From JABSSA01 sp039984715 (GTDB lineage Bacteria > Pseudomonadota > Alphaproteobacteria > Rhodobacterales > Rhodobacteraceae), in the NCBI GenBank assembly GCA_039984715.1, contig JBDWUA010000008.1, positions 124,001 to 188,000 of the forward strand: a DNA stretch of 64,000 nt. The letters are read 5' to 3'. A program made the translations under genes and the position numbers. The notes under the pieces are model-generated. The model was not told where the DNA came from. It saw only the letters and a list, made by a program, of their open reading frames with translations, and made no database searches. Positions 61,864 through 64,000 of this stretch are shown in pieces. How positions within the stretch are numbered: the first letter of the stretch is position 1; every line of letters begins with the position of its first letter.

Positions 61864-63636
61864 ATGACACAAGATCAGATAATCCTCTTTTCGCTGTTTG
61901 GCGCTGTTTTCATTCTGCTTCTTTGGGGGCGCTTCCGCTATGACATAGTCGCGTTTTCCGCCCTTATGGTTGGCGTCGTTCTGGGTGTTGTCCCTACATC
62001 CGAAGCGTTTTCCGGCTTTGGCCACCCCGCAACGCTTGTTGTCGCATTGGTCCTTGTCGTGTCCGCAGGTCTTGTTCGATCCGGCGCCGTATTTTTGATT
62101 ACACGCACTTTGGTTGACGCGTCGCGATCCTTGGGTGGCCATATCACTTTGATGGGCGCCATCGGCGGGGTGCTGTCAGCATTCATGAACAACGTCGCCG
62201 CACTTGCTCTTTTGATGCCTGTCGATATTCAAACCGCCAGAAAAGCGGGACGCCCTGTTGGGTTAAGCCTGATGCCCTTAAGCTTCGCGACAATTCTGGG
62301 CGGTATGGTTACGTTGATCGGAACACCGCCCAACATCATTATTGCCACCATTCGCGAAGATACGTTGGGCGAACCCTTTCGTATGTTTGATTTTGCGCCT
62401 GTGGGCGGCGTGACAGCGATCGCGGGCTTGCTTTTTGTGGCATTGGTCGGCTGGCGATTGATTCCCAAACGAGACGAAGACGCCGTCGGCACAAATGATA
62501 TGTCCGCCTATATCGCGGAATTGACCGTTCCTGAGGGCAACCAGCATATCGGCAAACGCGTCAACGAATTGGAAGAAGAAGCCGAAAAAACCGATGTCGC
62601 CATCTTGGGTTTGATCCGAGACGGCAAGCGTCGCTATGGGCGGGCGCAAACCGCGACCCTTCAGGCGGGCGACGCGTTGGTTTTGGAAGCAGCCCCCGAA
62701 GCATTGGACGAATTTCGCACTGCAATTGGTCTGGCGTTGGCAGACACAAAACGAGAAGAGCGTTTGAATGCGGCTGGTGAAGGGGTCGAGGTTATCGAGG
62801 TTGTCGTAACCGATCAAAGCCGCCTTGTCGGACGCACAGCACAGGCGGTTGGTCTTTCATGGCGGCAAAGCACTGTGTTGATGGGCATTTCTCGGGAAGG
62901 CACGCAGATCACCCAGCAAATCCGAAAAACGGCGATAAAAACCGGCGACATCCTTTTGTTGCTGGTTCCTGCGGGGACTGGTCCGGATGTCAGCACATGG
63001 TTGGGTACGTTGCCGTTGGCCGAACGGGGATTGAACGTAACTGCCGATAGCAAAGTTTGGCTGGCCATTGGTCTTTTTGCGGGCGCCGTCGCGCTGGCAT
63101 CATTCGGATTAATCTACTTGCCCATTGCCCTTGGCCTTGTTGTCATTGCCTATGTATTGGCAAAAATCGTGCCGTTGTCTGAACTGTATACGCATATTGA
63201 ATGGCCCGTCGTTGTGTTGCTTGGCTCGATGATCCCATTGGGTGCCGCCCTTGAAGGGTCTGGAGGCACGGAATTAATTGCTGGCTGGCTCGTTGCCTTG
63301 ACGGACGGATTACCGGCTTGGGCGGTTCTGACCGTTCTGATGATTGTCACAATGACCCTGTCTGACATCCTCAACAACACAGCGACAACAATTGTCGCCG
63401 CACCGGTTGGCATCCAAATGGCCTTGACCTTGGGCGTGTCACCTGACCCGTTTTTGATGGCCGTAGCGGTCGCTGCTTCATCTGCATTTCTGACCCCAAT
63501 CGGGCATAAGAATAACACGTTAATTCTTGGTCCCGGTGGATATAAATTCGGGGATTACTGGCGGATGGGTCTGCCTCTTGAGATTATTGTTATTGTCGTT
63601 TCGATCCCAGCAATTCTGGTTTTCTGGCCACTCTGA
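61864..63636 (+). CDS. SLC13 family anion permease with RCK_C domains
   Basis: This 590-residue inner-membrane transporter has a split permease with about six helices on each side of a cytoplasmic insert. The insert (about residues 215-380) carries two RCK_C/TrkA-C-like domains (LTVPEGNQHIGKRVNELEEE and VVTDQSRLVGRTAQAVGLSW). Conserved transporter motifs are MNNVAALALLMPVDIQ, LIGTPPNIIIATIRED, LNNTATTIVAAPVGIQMAL and LTPIGHKNNTLILGPGGYKF. Homologues take up sulfate or dicarboxylates, so the anion is not settled. It is transcribed alone in the plus direction. Confidence 0.9.
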   Translation: MTQDQIILFSLFGAVFILLLWGRFRYDIVAFSALMVGVVLGVVPTSEAFSGFGHPATLVVALVLVVSAGLVRSGAVFLITRTLVDASRSLGGHITLMGAIGGVLSAFMNNVAALALLMPVDIQTARKAGRPVGLSLMPLSFATILGGMVTLIGTPPNIIIATIREDTLGEPFRMFDFAPVGGVTAIAGLLFVALVGWRLIPKRDEDAVGTNDMSAYIAELTVPEGNQHIGKRVNELEEEAEKTDVAILGLIRDGKRRYGRAQTATLQAGDALVLEAAPEALDEFRTAIGLALADTKREERLNAAGEGVEVIEVVVTDQSRLVGRTAQAVGLSWRQSTVLMGISREGTQITQQIRKTAIKTGDILLLLVPAGTGPDVSTWLGTLPLAERGLNVTADSKVWLAIGLFAGAVALASFGLIYLPIALGLVVIAYVLAKIVPLSELYTHIEWPVVVLLGSMIPLGAALEGSGGTELIAGWLVALTDGLPAWAVLTVLMIVTMTLSDILNNTATTIVAAPVGIQMALTLGVSPDPFLMAVAVAASSAFLTPIGHKNNTLILGPGGYKFGDYWRMGLPLEIIVIVVSIPAILVFWPL

Positions 63637-63699
63637 CGGTGCGTAATACTTGCTCGTCCATGGCGCTCTCTCATAGGTTTAAATAACCGGAGGGCAGTC

Positions 63700-64000
63700 A
63701 TGGACATACTTATCAATGTGGTATTGCCGCTTTCCTTGGCGTTCATCATGTTCAGTCTGGGATTGGGTCTGACCTTCGCAGATTTCACCAGAGTTCTGAC
63801 ACGACCAAAAGCGTTTGCTCTGGGTGCAGTGGCGCAAATTGTGGTGCTGCCATTGGTGGCGTTTACCGTCATTCAAGTATTTGGACTGAGCGGGCAAATA
63901 GCGGTCGGGTTTATGGTGCTCAGCATTTGTCCCGGTGGCGTCACATCGAACATGGTCTCAAAACTTGCCAAGGGCGACGTTGCGTTGTCTGTGACCTTGA
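63700..64000 (+). CDS. Bile acid:sodium symporter family protein, 5' part
   Basis: The first 100 codons of a membrane transporter run off the right edge. The start MDILINVVLPLSLAFIMFSL and the segment SICPGGVTSNMVSKLAKGDV (GG-TSN motif of the BASS family, sodium-site region) identify the family. Several helices are visible. GGAGGG lies about six bases before the ATG. Substrates range from bile acids to organic anions; none can be chosen here. It lies 63 bases after the SLC13 permease gene. Confidence 0.88.
   Translation, partial: MDILINVVLPLSLAFIMFSLGLGLTFADFTRVLTRPKAFALGAVAQIVVLPLVAFTVIQVFGLSGQIAVGFMVLSICPGGVTSNMVSKLAKGDVALSVTL

Overview
The window looks like chromosomal DNA of a marine alphaproteobacterium of the Rhodobacteraceae (Roseobacter group). 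This is inferred from mid-50s GC, the linkage ruvCAB - two hypotheticals - ybgC - tolQRAB, DUF484-xerC, a membrane phosphatidylcholine synthase, a membrane-anchored cytochrome c, an alphaproteobacterial SRP RNA, and many ATGA-type stop/start overlaps. No 16S gene or other species-level marker is present.

Region 1 (1-27.5 kb) is mostly core genome. On the minus strand a long operon runs ruvC-ruvA-ruvB (Holliday junction processing), two unknown proteins, ybgC, tolQ-tolR-tolA and the start of tolB (envelope integrity). Then come a DUF1127 protein, prmA, an MFS transporter, priA, fsa (a transaldolase-like aldolase), DUF484-xerC, a cytochrome P460-like protein, pcs, ogt, a secreted leucine-rich-repeat protein, ileS, an FAD monooxygenase, a ycjX-GNAT-ycjF operon, truA and a DUF3726-like gene.

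Region 2 (27.5-28.8 kb) is a 1.3 kb stretch with no convincing intact gene. It holds a possible frameshifted gene remnant and marks the change from core to accessory DNA.

Region 3 (28.8-38.5 kb) is a catabolic island. An acyl-CoA dehydrogenase and a beta-keto acid cleavage enzyme are divergent from a myo-inositol operon (iolD-iolE-Gfo/Idh dehydrogenase-rpiR regulator-iolC-iolB-iolJ) whose genes overlap or nearly touch. iolA is not in the window.

Region 4 (38.7-41.4 kb) is a two-gene envelope cassette: an exported tandem rhodanese followed by a PstS-like/OmpA fusion.

Region 5 (41.4-51.3 kb) is a glycoside uptake and degradation locus. A divergent LacI regulator faces a sugar ABC transporter (binding protein, two permeases, ATPase), a cytoplasmic GH2 beta-mannosidase-like enzyme, a sugar isomerase/epimerase and a second Gfo/Idh dehydrogenase. 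Two candidate LacI operators 21 bp apart overlap the promoter, and a strong terminator closes the operon.

Region 6 (51.3-64 kb) mixes a TetR/alpha-beta-hydrolase pair with two matching operators, the SRP RNA gene with its promoter, a CpdB-like nucleotidase, nudC, an SRPBCC protein, pheA, a membrane cytochrome c, a chemotaxis receptor, a YebC-family regulator, an SLC13 permease with RCK_C domains, and the start of a bile-acid:sodium symporter family gene. No phage, insertion sequence, CRISPR array or tRNA gene was recognised.
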